DNA from: Proteobacteria bacterium UBA2383
GTDB lineage: Bacteria; Pseudomonadota; Gammaproteobacteria; Competibacterales; Competibacteraceae
Assembly: GCA_002343485.1 (NCBI GenBank)
Contig: DDST01000138.1
Location: 55,510 to 119,509 of the forward strand
Length of the DNA stretch: 64,000 nucleotides
Direction: 5' to 3'
This document shows positions 28,804-39,537 of this stretch, piece by piece (positions within the stretch are counted from its first letter, which is position 1; each line of letters opens with the position of its first letter). The notes under the pieces were generated by a model. It was given only the letters and a program-made list of their open reading frames with translations, searched no databases and had not been told where the DNA came from. Position numbers and translations under genes: made by a program.

Positions 28804-31800
28804 TCATATTTGTTCAAAAGAAAGCTTGGGGGCTTCGGGCAAAGTATCTAATCGCGCGCGGAGTTGGGCAAAAGCCAGTTCTAAATCGGCAAAGGCGGTT
28901 ATTGCATCTTCCAGGCGATTTTCCCGGCCCATAGTCTCCAGCTTATGGCATTTTGACGAAAAAATGGCCGCGCCCAAAGTGGTGCTTGCTGACTTTAGGG
29001 CGTGTGCTTTTGCCCGGATTTCTAGGGCATCTGCCGCTGCTATCGCTGTTCGCAGTGCCTCGATTTGATAAGGTGCGTTTTCCAGGTAAAGCTGGATCAT
29101 CCGGGTCAGTGGATTGGGCAATCCTTCCCGGCCCAATGCGCGAATTTGCGCCAGTTGGGATTCGTCCAGAATTACAGCTGCTTGGTCATGGCTAATCAAT
29201 GATGCTGATGGGGAATCTAGCGCCGGTGGGAAATGGTCTACTGGGGTGTGCTGGGGTAACCAGCGCGCTAACACAGTATCTAGTTGCGCCATAGTAAGCG
29301 GCTTTCTGAGATAATCATCCATCCCGGCGGCTAAACACAGTTCACGGTCGCCGGCCAGCGCATTAGCAGTCAGGGCAATGACCGGGAGTCGAGGGCCGCC
29401 GGATGCCTGCTCCAGCGCCCGGAGTTGCCGGGTCGCTTCAAAGCCGTCGAGCACCGGCATTTGGCAATCCATCAGGGCTAGAGCGTAGCGCCGCTGGGCG
29501 ATCATCGCGAGCGCCTGCGCGCCATCCTCTGCTAATTCAACGTGCAGGCCTAGCTCTTGGAGCATCTCGCAGCCTAACTCCTGGTTTACCGGGTGATCTT
29601 CGACGAGCAGTACCCGCTGATCATGTCGCGCGGCGTGAGCGGCGGCGGACCGGCCTTTTTGATGTTGCTTGGGCGAGATGACGCCTGCAGCGTCACCTTG
29701 CACGATCGCCAGCAGGCAGTTATACAACTGGGATTCCCGGATGGGCTTGGTCAGATAGGCATGAATTTCCAGCGTCTGCATCCCAGTTTCTTCAGCCTTA
29801 TTCCAGATTGAATGAAGTAAAATGACAGGCAGCGGCGCTATCACTGGATCGGCCCGCACCGCCCGGATCAAATCGATACCATCCATGCCAGGCATCTCCC
29901 GGTCGAACAGGCCCAAGGTGAAAGGGTTGCTTGCCGCGTTCTCGCGGAGTTGCAACAAGGCAGTGCTGGCGCTATCGGCACTCGCGTGTGGAATGCCCCA
30001 AGCGGTCAATTGTTCTTCTAGGATGGTCCGGCTTGTCGCATTGTCATCCACGACCAAGACCCGCATGGTGCTCAATGTATCAGGAAACCGCAGCGAGCGA
30101 TCGGCGCTCGCCAGTACTTTAGCCAGTCGCGCAGTGAACCAGAACCGGGAACCATGTCCAGGCTCGCTATCTACTCCGATTTCGCCGCCCATCAGCCCAG
30201 CAAGACGCTTGCAGATCGCCAAACCTAGTCCGGTACCGCCATATTCGCGGGTGGTTGAGCTATCGGCTTGCGAAAAGGATTCAAACAACCGGGTCTGTGC
30301 TTCGGGGGAAATGCCGATACCGGTATCGCGCACTTCAAATTGCAGCAGGACTTCCGTATCCCTGTCTTCAAGCGCTTTCACCCACAACGCGACCTCGCCC
30401 GCTTGGGTAAACTTGCAGGCATTGCTCAGCAGATTGGTGACTATCTGTCGCAATCGTCCGGCATCGCCCCGCAGCTTTGGGTATACGCCAGGTGTGATTC
30501 CACAAGTCAGTTCCAGACCTTTACGCTGGGCGCGCTCAGCAAACAACTCAGTCACCTCATCGATCAGTTCACGAAGATCAAAAGGCGAGTTGTCGAGCTC
30601 TAGTTTATCGGCCTCGATTTTTGAGAAATCCAGAATGTCGTTAATGATGGCTAGCAGCGACTCTGCAGAGCGGCGGATATTGCCGGTAAACCGGTGCTGA
30701 CGCGCCGACAGTTCGGTATTGGCCAACAATTCGGCCATACCCATCACCCCGTTCATCGGCGTACGGATTTCATGGCTCATCACAGCCAGAAATTGTGACT
30801 TGGCCTGGTTGGCTTCTTCTGCTGCTTCTTTGGCAGCTTGCATCTGGTGTTGTAATTCGACGCGTTCACTGATGTCTTGGGCCACACAGACGATACTGTT
30901 TTTCATAACGCCATCATCAATCAATGAGGCAGATAGCGACACTAAAATGTGACGGTTATCCTTGCGCCGGTAAGCGCAATCGATGCCAGCAACCCGGCCA
31001 AAGCGGCGAATCTGGTTGAGCCAGCTGGCATACGATGAGTTAGGCTCCAGCGTAACCAGATGTGAAAACTCGATCCCTAATAGCTCACCCTCATTATAAC
31101 CAAGCCACCGTGCCATAGCCGGATTGACATCAGTGATGCATCCGGCCGGGTCGAGTACGGCAAGTGCGTCATTCATACTGCCAAGGATATTTTCGACGGC
31201 ATTCTTTGAGATAGTGGTCCTGCGCAATTCCGCGGCCATCCGGTTGAATGCGTTGACTAGTAAGCCAATTTCATCGCGTGAATCGAAAAGTAATGTAATG
31301 GGTTCGCTGAGATCGCCCGTCTGCTGGATCCGATCCATCGTTTGGCGGATTTGCGTTAAGGGATTAACCACGCTGAGGATTACTTGATGACTAAAGCCGA
31401 TGGTGAAGCAGAAGGCAATGCTTATTAGCAGACAGGCCGTCCAGGTGAGTTCACGGCTATTGTTCTGGATAGCAGCGATGGTGCTATGGAGAAAATCGGT
31501 TTGTTGCTTCACTAAGCCGTGGAGGAGAGGGGTTAGTTGGGCAATCACCGGCGCAGCGCGGGTTGCCATCCAGTGATTGGCGATGTTCCAGTCAGGGCGG
31601 CCTCGCAGCTCCAGCAGTTTGCCGGCAAGTAAAGAGAATTGTTGACGGGCGTTAAGGTACGTTTCAAAAATTTGCTGCTGTTCTTCGCTCATCAGAAAAT
31701 CCAGTAGCAAGAGTTCTTGAGACCGGGTCTGATTACGCATCCACTCCTCACTCCAAGCTTGGTGATAGCGGTTCTCGCCGGTCAGCAAGTAGTCGCGCAG

Positions 31801-32406
31801 ATTGGCCGCAGCGTTGTTAGCGCTGCCTTGAGCGTGAGCGAGGATAAATGGGAGTTCTCCATGTGATGCATTGGTTTCCCGATGCCGCTCCAGATCGATC
31901 AGATGGGTCAAACTGTTCGAGAGGATTGAGGAGAGCGGTGCCGCTTGCTCGGTTAGCAACTGCACAGCGGGAATATTGTCTGGCGTCCAGGCAATGTCTT
32001 CGATCGCCTGCTGATGAGCCAGGGCATCGGTCAGAAGCTGTTCGATGCGGGCTAAATCCGCTGCTGGCGGATTCAGTGGATTTGACGGGGTTGCTGTCTG
32101 GGTCTTGAGTTGAGCGAGGGCTGGCAGGATCTCTTGCTCAATGGCCGTGCGCCGTTCTGTGCGGAATTGAGGATCGCCAAGCAGCATCCAACCGCGCAGT
32201 GCGGCTTGGGAATGTTCGAGTCCGCCCAATATGCGCAGACTCGCCAAGGCCATCGGTGTGACGTGGCGAGTGACCTCTTCCGTCGCCCCAAGATTCTGCT
32301 TGACCATGATCAGGGTAAAGGTACCGGTCACGGTGATGGTGAGAAACATCAAAGCCAAGCCGATATTTAGCTTTGCTCGTAGGGACCAGCTTTTGAGAGG
32401 ACGCAT
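28804..32406 (-). CDS. Hybrid sensor kinase with HAMP, PAS, two receivers and HPt
   Basis: 1200 residues, a complete phosphorelay in one chain. A membrane helix at ~14-34, a large periplasmic helical sensor to ~325, a second helix at ~328-348 and HAMP come first. PAS follows at ~410-525, then HisKA with H545 in [11 protein letters not shown] and HATPase_c ([19 protein letters not shown]). Receiver 1 has D835 ([10 protein letters not shown]), receiver 2 has D980 ([11 protein letters not shown]), and the HPt domain has H1135 (KAHALKSAS). The layout is BarA/TorS-like. The REC-GGDEF-EAL gene follows 42 nt later on the same strand and is the probable output. Confidence 0.94.
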   Translation of the reverse strand: MRPLKSWSLRAKLNIGLALMFLTITVTGTFTLIMVKQNLGATEEVTRHVTPMALASLRILGGLEHSQAALRGWMLLGDPQFRTERRTAIEQEILPALAQLKTQTATPSNPLNPPAADLARIEQLLTDALAHQQAIEDIAWTPDNIPAVQLLTEQAAPLSSILSNSLTHLIDLERHRETNASHGELPFILAHAQGSANNAAANLRDYLLTGENRYHQAWSEEWMRNQTRSQELLLLDFLMSEEQQQIFETYLNARQQFSLLAGKLLELRGRPDWNIANHWMATRAAPVIAQLTPLLHGLVKQQTDFLHSTIAAIQNNSRELTWTACLLISIAFCFTIGFSHQVILSVVNPLTQIRQTMDRIQQTGDLSEPITLLFDSRDEIGLLVNAFNRMAAELRRTTISKNAVENILGSMNDALAVLDPAGCITDVNPAMARWLGYNEGELLGIEFSHLVTLEPNSSYASWLNQIRRFGRVAGIDCAYRRKDNRHILVSLSASLIDDGVMKNSIVCVAQDISERVELQHQMQAAKEAAEEANQAKSQFLAVMSHEIRTPMNGVMGMAELLANTELSARQHRFTGNIRRSAESLLAIINDILDFSKIEADKLELDNSPFDLRELIDEVTELFAERAQRKGLELTCGITPGVYPKLRGDAGRLRQIVTNLLSNACKFTQAGEVALWVKALEDRDTEVLLQFEVRDTGIGISPEAQTRLFESFSQADSSTTREYGGTGLGLAICKRLAGLMGGEIGVDSEPGHGSRFWFTARLAKVLASADRSLRFPDTLSTMRVLVVDDNATSRTILEEQLTAWGIPHASADSASTALLQLRENAASNPFTLGLFDREMPGMDGIDLIRAVRADPVIAPLPVILLHSIWNKAEETGMQTLEIHAYLTKPIRESQLYNCLLAIVQGDAAGVISPKQHQKGRSAAAHAARHDQRVLLVEDHPVNQELGCEMLQELGLHVELAEDGAQALAMIAQRRYALALMDCQMPVLDGFEATRQLRALEQASGGPRLPVIALTANALAGDRELCLAAGMDDYLRKPLTMAQLDTVLARWLPQHTPVDHFPPALDSPSASLISHDQAAVILDESQLAQIRALGREGLPNPLTRMIQLYLENAPYQIEALRTAIAAADALEIRAKAHALKSASTTLGAAIFSSKCHKLETMGRENRLEDAITAFADLELAFAQLRARLDTLPEAPKLSFEQI

Positions 32407-32642
32407 TTACAGACTCCAAGATATTTAATCTATTGTTTTATATATTATTGTTTGGTATATCTCGTCAGCACCGCTGAATAAGCATCAAGAACAATGCGCT
32501 ACTTATATTAAATTTAAATAAATGATACTGCGGGTCGATACGATTGATTTTGTGCTCAGAGCAAAATCCAGCGCTACATCAATAGGTTTGATTCCATCCA
32601 AGATGGATTGCCAGCGCGATCTGAATCACGTTGCGCAACGCT

Positions 32643-32680
32643 GGGTCCTGTAAGAATTACCGGGTCATGTAAGAATTAAT
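32643..32680. repeat. Tandem 19-bp near-duplicate at the sirtuin start site
   Basis: GGGTCCTGTAAGAATTACC is followed directly by GGGTCATGTAAGAATTAAT, 16 of 19 positions alike. The second copy runs into the start codon. It may be a replication slippage product; it places no clear ribosome site before the gene. Confidence 0.7.
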
Positions 32681-33503
32681 GAATCTCGATGCCCTGACCA
32701 ATTTTGTTGAGCATTATCCACGTTTATTTGTGTTGACAGGCGCAGGGTGCAGTACGGACTCGGGCATTCCTGATTACCGGGATCGTAATGGTAATTGGAA
32801 GCGTCAACAGCCAGTGTGTTATCAGGAATTCATTAGCAGTGAGCGGATCCGGCAACGCTATTGGGCGCGTAGCTTGCTGGGCTGGCCGATGTTTGCGGGC
32901 GCCCGGCCAAATGCTACCCATTCGGCGCTGGCACGGCTAGAAATGGCTGGATACATCTACCAGCTGGTAACCCAGAACGTGGATGGGCTGCACCAAAAGG
33001 CAGGCAGCCGGCGAGTGATCGACTTGCACGGCCGGCTTGATACCGTCACTTGTCTGGATTGCCGTTATCGAGAACCACGCGAAACATTTCAACGGGCACT
33101 GGCACACGGTAATCCTAAATTTGCTGCATTAGTGACAGCGATTGGACCGGACGGCGATGCAGACTTGGAGAATGCAGACTTCAGCCAATTTCATACGCCG
33201 GGCTGTCCGCGATGTGGGGGAATGCTCAAACCAGCAGTGGTATTTTTCGGTGAAACCGTGCCGAAACCTCGCGTTGAACGGGCCTGCCAACGGCTGGCCG
33301 AAGCTGATGCCCTGTTGGTCATTGGGTCCTCATTGATGGTGTTTTCCGGCTATCGTTTTTGCAAACTGGCGGCGGCTCGTGGTCAGCCGATGGCTGCCAT
33401 TAATCTCGGCCGCACTCGTGCTGATGGCGAATTGACTCTCAAGGTCGAACAGGCATGCGATGCTGTCTTGTTGGGATTGCTGAGACGGTTGTACGTTCCG
33501 TGA
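32679..33503 (+). CDS. Sir2-family NAD-dependent protein deacylase
   Basis: 274 residues. NAD-binding motifs [15 protein letters not shown] (near 20-34) and [12 protein letters not shown] are intact, as is the catalytic His in IDLHGRL. Zinc ligands are the CLDC pair and [10 protein letters not shown]. The Rossmann-side [12 protein letters not shown] follows. The [13 protein letters not shown] form resembles the SIRT4-like (class II) branch rather than E. coli CobB. It removes acyl groups from lysines using NAD. Single gene, preceded by 272 bp containing only the tandem repeat. No Shine-Dalgarno is obvious. Confidence 0.93.
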   Translation: MNLDALTNFVEHYPRLFVLTGAGCSTDSGIPDYRDRNGNWKRQQPVCYQEFISSERIRQRYWARSLLGWPMFAGARPNATHSALARLEMAGYIYQLVTQNVDGLHQKAGSRRVIDLHGRLDTVTCLDCRYREPRETFQRALAHGNPKFAALVTAIGPDGDADLENADFSQFHTPGCPRCGGMLKPAVVFFGETVPKPRVERACQRLAEADALLVIGSSLMVFSGYRFCKLAAARGQPMAAINLGRTRADGELTLKVEQACDAVLLGLLRRLYVP

Positions 33504-33632
33504 TGAACAGCGTAGATCCACAGCAAGATGGTGGTTAGCCCTGCTTTTGAGGAGCCTATGACGATGATTATTGCGTTGAGGGCTGGATAATTTCCGGTGG
33601 ATTGTCAGACACATAACATCGTTTTTTAGAAT

Positions 33633-35771
33633 ATGTCTACGCTAAAAAGCCACAGCTCCTTTTTCTGTACCGGTTCATATCGATACCGGCGTCCCGGTTG
33701 CTGGTTAATACTGCTGGCTCTATTGGGCGGTCTCTTGTGGATAGTGGACCGCTGGTTTCCGCCACCTACTGAGCGTGCCCGGCAAATTTCCGTGCAGGTG
33801 CTGGATGCGCAGGATCGCATCTTGCGGATCTTCACCGCTCCTCCAGGGGTTTGGCGGTTACCTGTGCAGCCAACGGACGTGGATCCGCTGTTCCTGACTA
33901 TGCTCATGGCTTACGAAGACCGGCGTTTCCCCGAGCATCTAGGCATTGATCCCTTAGCGGTCATCCGGGCATTGGGGCAATGGCTGGGTCATGGCCGGAT
34001 CGTGTCGGGTGCTTCAACCCTGACCATGCAGACTGCCCGCTTGCTGGAACCGCATCAGCGCGATCTGATCGGCAAGATTGGCGAGATGCTGCGCGCGCTG
34101 CAATTGGAGCGGCGTTATACCAAGGATGAGATTCTCAGCTTTTACCTAACACTGGCTCCCTATGGAGGTAACCTGGAAGGCGTGCGCGCTGCGGCACTGG
34201 CTTGGTTCGGCAAAGAGCCGGGGCGTTTGACCGCTGCGGAGGCCGCGCTGATGGTGGTATTGCCGCAAGCACCGTCACGGTTGCGTCCGGATCGCTATCC
34301 TGAACGGGCGAAAGCTGCTCGCAATAAGGTATTGGCGCGCATGGAACAGCTAGCGGTGCTAACCCCGCGTCAAGTAAGTGAAGCCCGGGAGGAACCCGTG
34401 CCCGTCCGGCGTCATCCTTTGCCCTTTCTCGCCCCTCATCTCGCCGGGCGGTTGCGCGTAGCCCAGCCGGAGATAACCCAGCACCATACTTTCATCAACC
34501 GCGACTGGCAGGGGACTTTGGAAACACTGGCTCGCCAGCAGCATAGCACCCTGGAGCCACACAGCAGCATCGCTCTGCTGGTCGTGGCGCATCGCGACCG
34601 GCGAGTGTTCGCTTATGTCGGGTCCAGCGGCTTTTTCGATACACGCCGGGCCGGACAAGTGGACATGGTCCGGGCAATCCGCTCGCCAGGTTCCACGCTC
34701 AAACCACTGGTCTATGGACTGGGTTTCGATGACCTGCTCATCCATCCTGAAACGCTGATTGAAGACGTGCCAACTCGTTTCGGTGATTACACGCCTGCTA
34801 ACTTCCGCAATACCTACGCGGGTCAGTTGACGGTGCGCGAAGCGCTACAACAATCGTTGAACATCCCGGCAGTGGCGGTGCTGGAACAGGTCGGACCAGC
34901 ACGGGTAGCGGCGCGGCTGCGCGAGGTAGGATTGCCATTGTATTGGAATCGGGCCAATCCACAGCCGGGGCTGCCGCTGGTGCTGGGTGGGGTAGGCACG
35001 ACGTTGGAAAAACTGGTTATGCTGTATGCAGGCTTTGCCAGTGGTGGCTCAGTCGCACCTCTGCGCTTTGGGCCAACCGACCCCGAACCGGTTGGTCAGC
35101 CGCTACTCTCGAATACCGCCTGCTGGTATCTGGGCGATATTTTGCGCGGTTCACCAGTTCCTCAAGATGCCGCTCCACCCGTCAGCGTAACGCGGCCTCG
35201 CTTCATCGCGCATAAAACGGGCACCTCCTATGGCTTTCGTGACGCTTGGGCGCTGGGTTTTGATGCTGATTATGTGGTTGGAGTCTGGGTTGGGCGGCCG
35301 GATGGCTCCCCCAGTCCTGGCCATTATGGCCGCAATACGGCTGCACCACTGCTCTTTCGGGTCTTTGATCTGCTGCCGGAGCCGGTGAACCCATTCCCGT
35401 TGCCGCCCGATCATGCGTTGCGGGTTGTTAATCGCACGCAGCTGCCGGAGCGGTTGCGCTATTTTCGTACCCGGCCTGTATCGCAGTCTCTCGGTGCTCC
35501 ACCGCTGAGTATTACCTTTCCCGTCACCGGAACGACTGTGGAGTTACCCGGTCAGGAGGGTGCCTGGGGCGAACTGCCGTTAACGGCACAGGGAGGTGTC
35601 CGGCCGTTGCATTGGCTGGTGAATGGCCAACCGCTTCCGGTGGACCCGTGGCGCCGGGAGGCTTTTTGGGTGCCTGATGGCGAAGGGCAAGCGTGGATTA
35701 CTGTATTGGATCAATCTGGTCAGGCCGCTAACGCCGAAGTGTGGATCAGCCGCATGCCTACCGGGCATTAG
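33633..35771 (+). CDS. pbpC: Penicillin-binding protein 1C (bifunctional peptidoglycan synthase)
   Basis: 712 residues. A membrane anchor lies at ~25-45, then a GT51 transglycosylase with AYEDRRFPEH, SGASTLTMQTARLL and a YGGNLEGVRAAALAWFGK block. The transpeptidase has S354 in GSTLKPL, SLN in QQSLNIP, and KTGTSYGFRDAWA. A C-terminal ~100-residue domain matches the PBP1C-specific extension. The alpha-2-macroglobulin gene (yfhM) that usually accompanies pbpC is absent; flanking genes are a sirtuin and a diguanylate cyclase. Confidence 0.95.
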   Translation: MSTLKSHSSFFCTGSYRYRRPGCWLILLALLGGLLWIVDRWFPPPTERARQISVQVLDAQDRILRIFTAPPGVWRLPVQPTDVDPLFLTMLMAYEDRRFPEHLGIDPLAVIRALGQWLGHGRIVSGASTLTMQTARLLEPHQRDLIGKIGEMLRALQLERRYTKDEILSFYLTLAPYGGNLEGVRAAALAWFGKEPGRLTAAEAALMVVLPQAPSRLRPDRYPERAKAARNKVLARMEQLAVLTPRQVSEAREEPVPVRRHPLPFLAPHLAGRLRVAQPEITQHHTFINRDWQGTLETLARQQHSTLEPHSSIALLVVAHRDRRVFAYVGSSGFFDTRRAGQVDMVRAIRSPGSTLKPLVYGLGFDDLLIHPETLIEDVPTRFGDYTPANFRNTYAGQLTVREALQQSLNIPAVAVLEQVGPARVAARLREVGLPLYWNRANPQPGLPLVLGGVGTTLEKLVMLYAGFASGGSVAPLRFGPTDPEPVGQPLLSNTACWYLGDILRGSPVPQDAAPPVSVTRPRFIAHKTGTSYGFRDAWALGFDADYVVGVWVGRPDGSPSPGHYGRNTAAPLLFRVFDLLPEPVNPFPLPPDHALRVVNRTQLPERLRYFRTRPVSQSLGAPPLSITFPVTGTTVELPGQEGAWGELPLTAQGGVRPLHWLVNGQPLPVDPWRREAFWVPDGEGQAWITVLDQSGQAANAEVWISRMPTGH

Positions 35772-35813
35772 TCATTCTGGTTTCGTGCTGCTTTCAGCAT
35801 GGAATTGGCCAGC

Positions 35814-35827
35814 GTCAATTCATTGAC
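35814..35827. promoter_or_regulatory. Palindrome GTCAA-N4-TTGAC, copy 1
   Basis: GTCAATTCATTGAC, a perfect inverted repeat followed by GACC. A second copy lies 47 bp downstream at 35861-35874. Both are upstream of the diguanylate cyclase gene. Confidence 0.45.
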
Positions 35828-35860
35828 GACCCGGACCCCTATAAGCTGCTTGGAGTTAAA

Positions 35861-35874
35861 GTCAAAATATTGAC
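35861..35874. promoter_or_regulatory. Palindrome GTCAA-N4-TTGAC, copy 2
   Basis: GTCAAAATATTGAC, again followed by GACC. The centre-to-centre spacing to copy 1 is 47 bp, about 4.5 helical turns. The 5-bp arms are identical in both copies while the spacers differ, as expected for a protein-binding site. Confidence 0.45.
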
Positions 35875-36045
35875 GACCATGCTCTATTTTAAGCTATTGT
35901 TTAATAAAAAATTAATAGTTGGCTTTTATTTTGCACCAACTGCCATGCGATTTCCAACTGACCAAGAGCTGGTTGGAAGCAATTGGTGAAGCCGGATTGA
36001 TGGATCATGGGTTACAGCAGCGAATGACCGAAAAGGCTAAGAACG

Positions 36046-36912
36046 ATGGAAACGAAGTGGGCACGTTTTATTAAAGCATCGGTACAAGTATTCGCATTGA
36101 TTAGCGTCTGGCACGGTGCGTCGGCAATGGTCGCCAATGGCACAATGACAGAACCATTATTGCTACGATTTATTGATCCGCTTGCAATTCCTGCTACGTT
36201 ATTAGCGGTTATCGGTTCTGTCGCTGCGACACAATTGCGGTTACGTGGGCGGCGGAAAGTGCGCAAGGTAGTCCATGAGGAACATATTGAGCCAGTGCAA
36301 TCTATCGAAAAGTCCTTGTATATCGAACAGAATGAGTTGCTCATTACGGAACTGAAAAAGCAGGTCATCGAATTGAGCAAGGATAAGGAGCATCTGATCT
36401 ATCTGCTTCAGGAGAGGAGTGCCCGCCTTCGCGAAGATCCGCTCACTGGCATTCCCAACCGGCTAGCTTATGAGGAGCAATTTCAGCAAGAATTTCAGCG
36501 CTGGAAACGTTTCGGTAATCCTTTGACGTTTTTGATCTGGGATATCGATCACTTCAAAAAAATCAATGACTATCATGGTCATGCTATTGGCGATGAGATT
36601 CTGCGGATGGTCGCGCAACAAATAAGCAGCCGTCTGCGCAGCACTGATTTTCTGGCACGCTACGGCGGCGAGGAATTTATCATGTTATTGCCAGGGGCTG
36701 ATGTTAACGCAGCTCATCTGCTGGCGGACCAAATCCGGCTGCATATTGCTGAATGCGAATTCAGACAAGGCAATATCCGCGTGTCCGTTACCATCTCTTG
36801 CGGTTTGTCGAGTTTCGAACCAGGGGATGGCTTACAGAGTGTGTTCAAGCGCGCTGACCAAGCGCTGTATCAGGCAAAGAGCGCAGGAAGGAATTGCTGC
36901 TGGATTTCCTAA
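36046..36912 (+). CDS. Membrane-bound diguanylate cyclase (GGDEF)
   Basis: 288 residues. Two hydrophobic segments (about 10-28 and 45-65) precede a coiled coil (~85-122) and a GGDEF domain from ~128. The active-site signature is GGEEF in LARYGGEEFIML, and the inhibitory site RSTD stands five residues before it. It makes c-di-GMP and is likely subject to product inhibition. A strong hairpin follows at 36971-37007. Two GTCAA-N4-TTGAC palindromes lie in the upstream gap and may control it. Confidence 0.92.
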   Translation: METKWARFIKASVQVFALISVWHGASAMVANGTMTEPLLLRFIDPLAIPATLLAVIGSVAATQLRLRGRRKVRKVVHEEHIEPVQSIEKSLYIEQNELLITELKKQVIELSKDKEHLIYLLQERSARLREDPLTGIPNRLAYEEQFQQEFQRWKRFGNPLTFLIWDIDHFKKINDYHGHAIGDEILRMVAQQISSRLRSTDFLARYGGEEFIMLLPGADVNAAHLLADQIRLHIAECEFRQGNIRVSVTISCGLSSFEPGDGLQSVFKRADQALYQAKSAGRNCCWIS

Positions 36913-36970
36913 GAGTTGCTATTTCCATAGCAGCACGGTCTGGTCAGTAAAGTCTCCATAATGGTCCGAT

Positions 36971-37007
36971 AGCCGTTGGATTGCCAAGAGGTGGCGATCC
37001 AACGGCT
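36971..37007. terminator. Strong 15-bp hairpin after the diguanylate cyclase gene
   Basis: AGCCGTTGGATTGCC pairs with GGCGATCCAACGGCT (one G-U) across a 7-nt loop. It starts 59 bp after the stop codon. A TTTT follows only after ten bases, so it may be a terminator or an mRNA-protecting structure. Confidence 0.55.
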
Positions 37008-37098
37008 TATCATCGATGTGTTTTCCCTGTTTCCCGGTCTTTCTTTAAAAGCGAATTTTGTACCCTTGCTGACGGTCTACAATGAAAAGTGATCTTTC

Positions 37099-38550
37099 AT
37101 GATCACGATGAGAACCAGCATGCGGGTATTCAAGATTCTGATTATAGTGCTGATGTGGACGGTGTTTGGCTGGGCCGCTTCAGCGCCGGTGGTATCTCCA
37201 AACATAGCGTTGCTGCTGGAAGTGCAGGGCGTCATCGGTCCGGCCAGCCGGGGTTTCATTCTGCGCGGCTTGGAACAGGCGCAGGAACGCAATGCGGCGG
37301 TTGTGATCCTGCAGATCGACACTCCTGGCGGGCTGGACAGTTCAATGCGCGATATTATTCAGGCCATCCTGGCTTCACCGGTGCCAGTCATTGGTTATGT
37401 CGCCCCGGAAGGCGCCCGCGCTGCCAGTGCAGGTACTTATATTCTTTACGCCTGCCATGTCGCTGCCATGTCGCCTGCCACTAACCTTGGCGCCGCTACG
37501 CCAGTGCAAATCGGCGGTCTACCGATACCGGTGCGGCCCTCTGGCCCAGATCAGCCTGGGGAGACCTCCAAAGAACCGTTAAAGGATCAACCCAGTACTC
37601 CTCAATCTGGGAAGCCTATTGAGAAGACCGCAGCGCCGGCTGGTTCTGACATGGAGCGCAAATTGATCAATGACGCGCGTGCCTACCTGCGCTCGTTGGC
37701 TCAATTGCGTGGGCGCAATGCTGAGTGGGCCGGACAGGCCGTCACCGAAGCTGCCAGTCTCAGCGCCCAGGAAGCCTTGCAGAAAGATGTGATTGACTTG
37801 GTGGCCGCCGATATTTCCCAGTTATTGGTGCAAATCGATGGCCGGTCAGTCATGATCGCTGGCGAATTACGTCCACTGGCGACTCGGGAATTGAAGGTTG
37901 AAATCGTCACGCCCAATTGGCGTAACCGCTTGCTGGCGTTGATTGCCCATCCGACGGTTGCCTATGTGCTGATGCTGATTGGGATTTATGGGTTGTTCTT
38001 CGAGTTTTCCAATCCAGGTGCAATGTTGCCAGGCGTCATTGGGGGAATTTGCCTGTTGCTGGCGCTGTTCGCGTTTCAGGTGCTCTCAGTCAACTATGCC
38101 GGTCTGGCGTTGTTGCTATTGGGGTTGGCATTTATGGCCGCTGAAGCGTTTGTGCCTAGTTTCGGGGTGCTGGGTTTGGGTGGAATCGCCGCGTTTGTCA
38201 CCGGCTCGCTATTACTATGGGATGAAACCGGTCCCGGTTATGAGGTTCCGTTGGGCCTGATTGCCGGTTTCGCCCTGGCCAGTGCCCTGTTATTGACAGG
38301 GCTGGCGATGCTGATGCTCCGCCAGCGCCACCGTCCCGTTGTCAGTGGCCGGGAGGAATTACTCGGCGCGATCGGTGTGGTTACTGATGAGCAGGCCGGT
38401 TGGGCCAGGATTCACAGTGAATCCTGGCGGATTCGCACTGGACAGCCTTTGCGCCGGGGTGAGCGGGTGCAAGTGGTCGGTCGCAATGGACTGACGCTGA
38501 TCGTGCGGTCACTGGATTCTGCATCCGCAAAAGAGGAGCCATTATCATGA
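37099..38550 (+). CDS. nfeD: NfeD-family membrane-bound serine protease (ClpP-class, long form)
   Basis: About 483 residues (start could be one of three close ATGs; the true signal peptide begins near MRVFK). The periplasmic ClpP-like domain has the catalytic Ser110 in [11 protein letters not shown] and the partner Lys188 in [12 protein letters not shown]. Five or so membrane helices (~295-430) and a C-terminal OB-fold NfeD domain follow. These proteases cut C-terminal regions of partner SPFH proteins, and the gene overlaps by 4 nt (ATGA) with the slipin gene downstream, the classic pair. Confidence 0.93.
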   Translation: MITMRTSMRVFKILIIVLMWTVFGWAASAPVVSPNIALLLEVQGVIGPASRGFILRGLEQAQERNAAVVILQIDTPGGLDSSMRDIIQAILASPVPVIGYVAPEGARAASAGTYILYACHVAAMSPATNLGAATPVQIGGLPIPVRPSGPDQPGETSKEPLKDQPSTPQSGKPIEKTAAPAGSDMERKLINDARAYLRSLAQLRGRNAEWAGQAVTEAASLSAQEALQKDVIDLVAADISQLLVQIDGRSVMIAGELRPLATRELKVEIVTPNWRNRLLALIAHPTVAYVLMLIGIYGLFFEFSNPGAMLPGVIGGICLLLALFAFQVLSVNYAGLALLLLGLAFMAAEAFVPSFGVLGLGGIAAFVTGSLLLWDETGPGYEVPLGLIAGFALASALLLTGLAMLMLRQRHRPVVSGREELLGAIGVVTDEQAGWARIHSESWRIRTGQPLRRGERVQVVGRNGLTLIVRSLDSASAKEEPLS

Positions 38551-39302
38551 TTTTTTTCAATCCCTTCGTCATTGCATTTCTGGTATTGCTGTCGTTGGTC
38601 ATTGCCTCGATCAAGATGCTTTATGAATATGAGCGCGCCGTAGTGTTCTTTTTAGGCCGCTTTCAGGCGGTCAAGGGGCCTGGACTCGTTATTGTCATTC
38701 CAGTTATCCAGCAAATGAGACGAGTTGATCTACGGACAGTGGTCATGGACGTGCCCAGCCAGGATGTCATCTCCCGTGATAACGTGTCGGTTAAGGTCAA
38801 TGCCGTTATTTATTTCCGAGTCATTGAACCTGAACGGGCGGTTATTCAAGTTGAAGACTACTTCGCTGCTACGAGTCAGCTGGCGCAAACGACGCTGCGT
38901 TCAGTGCTTGGTCAGCATGAATTGGATGAGATGCTGGCTGGACGTGAGAAGCTGAACCAGGATATTCAGACGATTCTCGATTCCGAGACCGATGCTTGGG
39001 GTATCAAGGTGGCTAATGTGGAACTAAAGCATGTGGACATCGATGAAAGCATGATTCGTGCGATCGCCCGCCAGGCTGAGGCCGAACGCGAGCGGCGGGC
39101 CAAGATCATCAATGCCGAGGGGGAATTCCAAGCGGCCGACCGTATTCGCCAGGCTGCTGAAATCATCGCCTCCCAGCCACAGGCTCTGCAATTACGCTAT
39201 TTGCAGACACTCAACGATATCGGTGTTCATAACAACACAACCGTCGTGTTTCCGGTGCCACTGGATTTGATCAAGCCATTGCTTGAGTCAAGACAGCCGT
39301 AA
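38547..39302 (+). CDS. Slipin (stomatin/prohibitin SPFH family)
   Basis: 251 residues. A single N-terminal membrane hairpin (~5-25) is followed by the SPFH domain ([44 protein letters not shown]) and a long charged coiled coil ([19 protein letters not shown]). The hydrophobic C-terminus ([11 protein letters not shown]) is where partner NfeD proteases cut in other species. It forms large membrane assemblies. Translation is coupled to nfeD by an ATGA overlap. Confidence 0.95.
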   Translation: MIFFNPFVIAFLVLLSLVIASIKMLYEYERAVVFFLGRFQAVKGPGLVIVIPVIQQMRRVDLRTVVMDVPSQDVISRDNVSVKVNAVIYFRVIEPERAVIQVEDYFAATSQLAQTTLRSVLGQHELDEMLAGREKLNQDIQTILDSETDAWGIKVANVELKHVDIDESMIRAIARQAEAERERRAKIINAEGEFQAADRIRQAAEIIASQPQALQLRYLQTLNDIGVHNNTTVVFPVPLDLIKPLLESRQP

Positions 39303-39537
39303 ATTGTTAGGCTTGTAAGGGATGAGCATCTCTTGCCCGTATGGGCCTCTCAGTGAGGCTATTGGCACCTCGAATCGCAAGTAAGGCTTGGTTGTATCAG
39401 TAAATCCACAAAAACAGGTAAGATATCATAGATTGTGAAAAGAGGCTGCATTCAGATACATCTTAAACTGTTAATGAAAAATACAGTTTTATTTTTGAAT
39501 ATCATTCAGCATGTTAACGAGTTTTAGAACAAACATC

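Noticed and set aside
29822..30700. Long plus-strand open frame (292 codons)
   Set aside because: It lies wholly inside the hybrid kinase gene on the other strand, has a Ser/Arg-rich composition typical of an antisense frame, and shows no domain.
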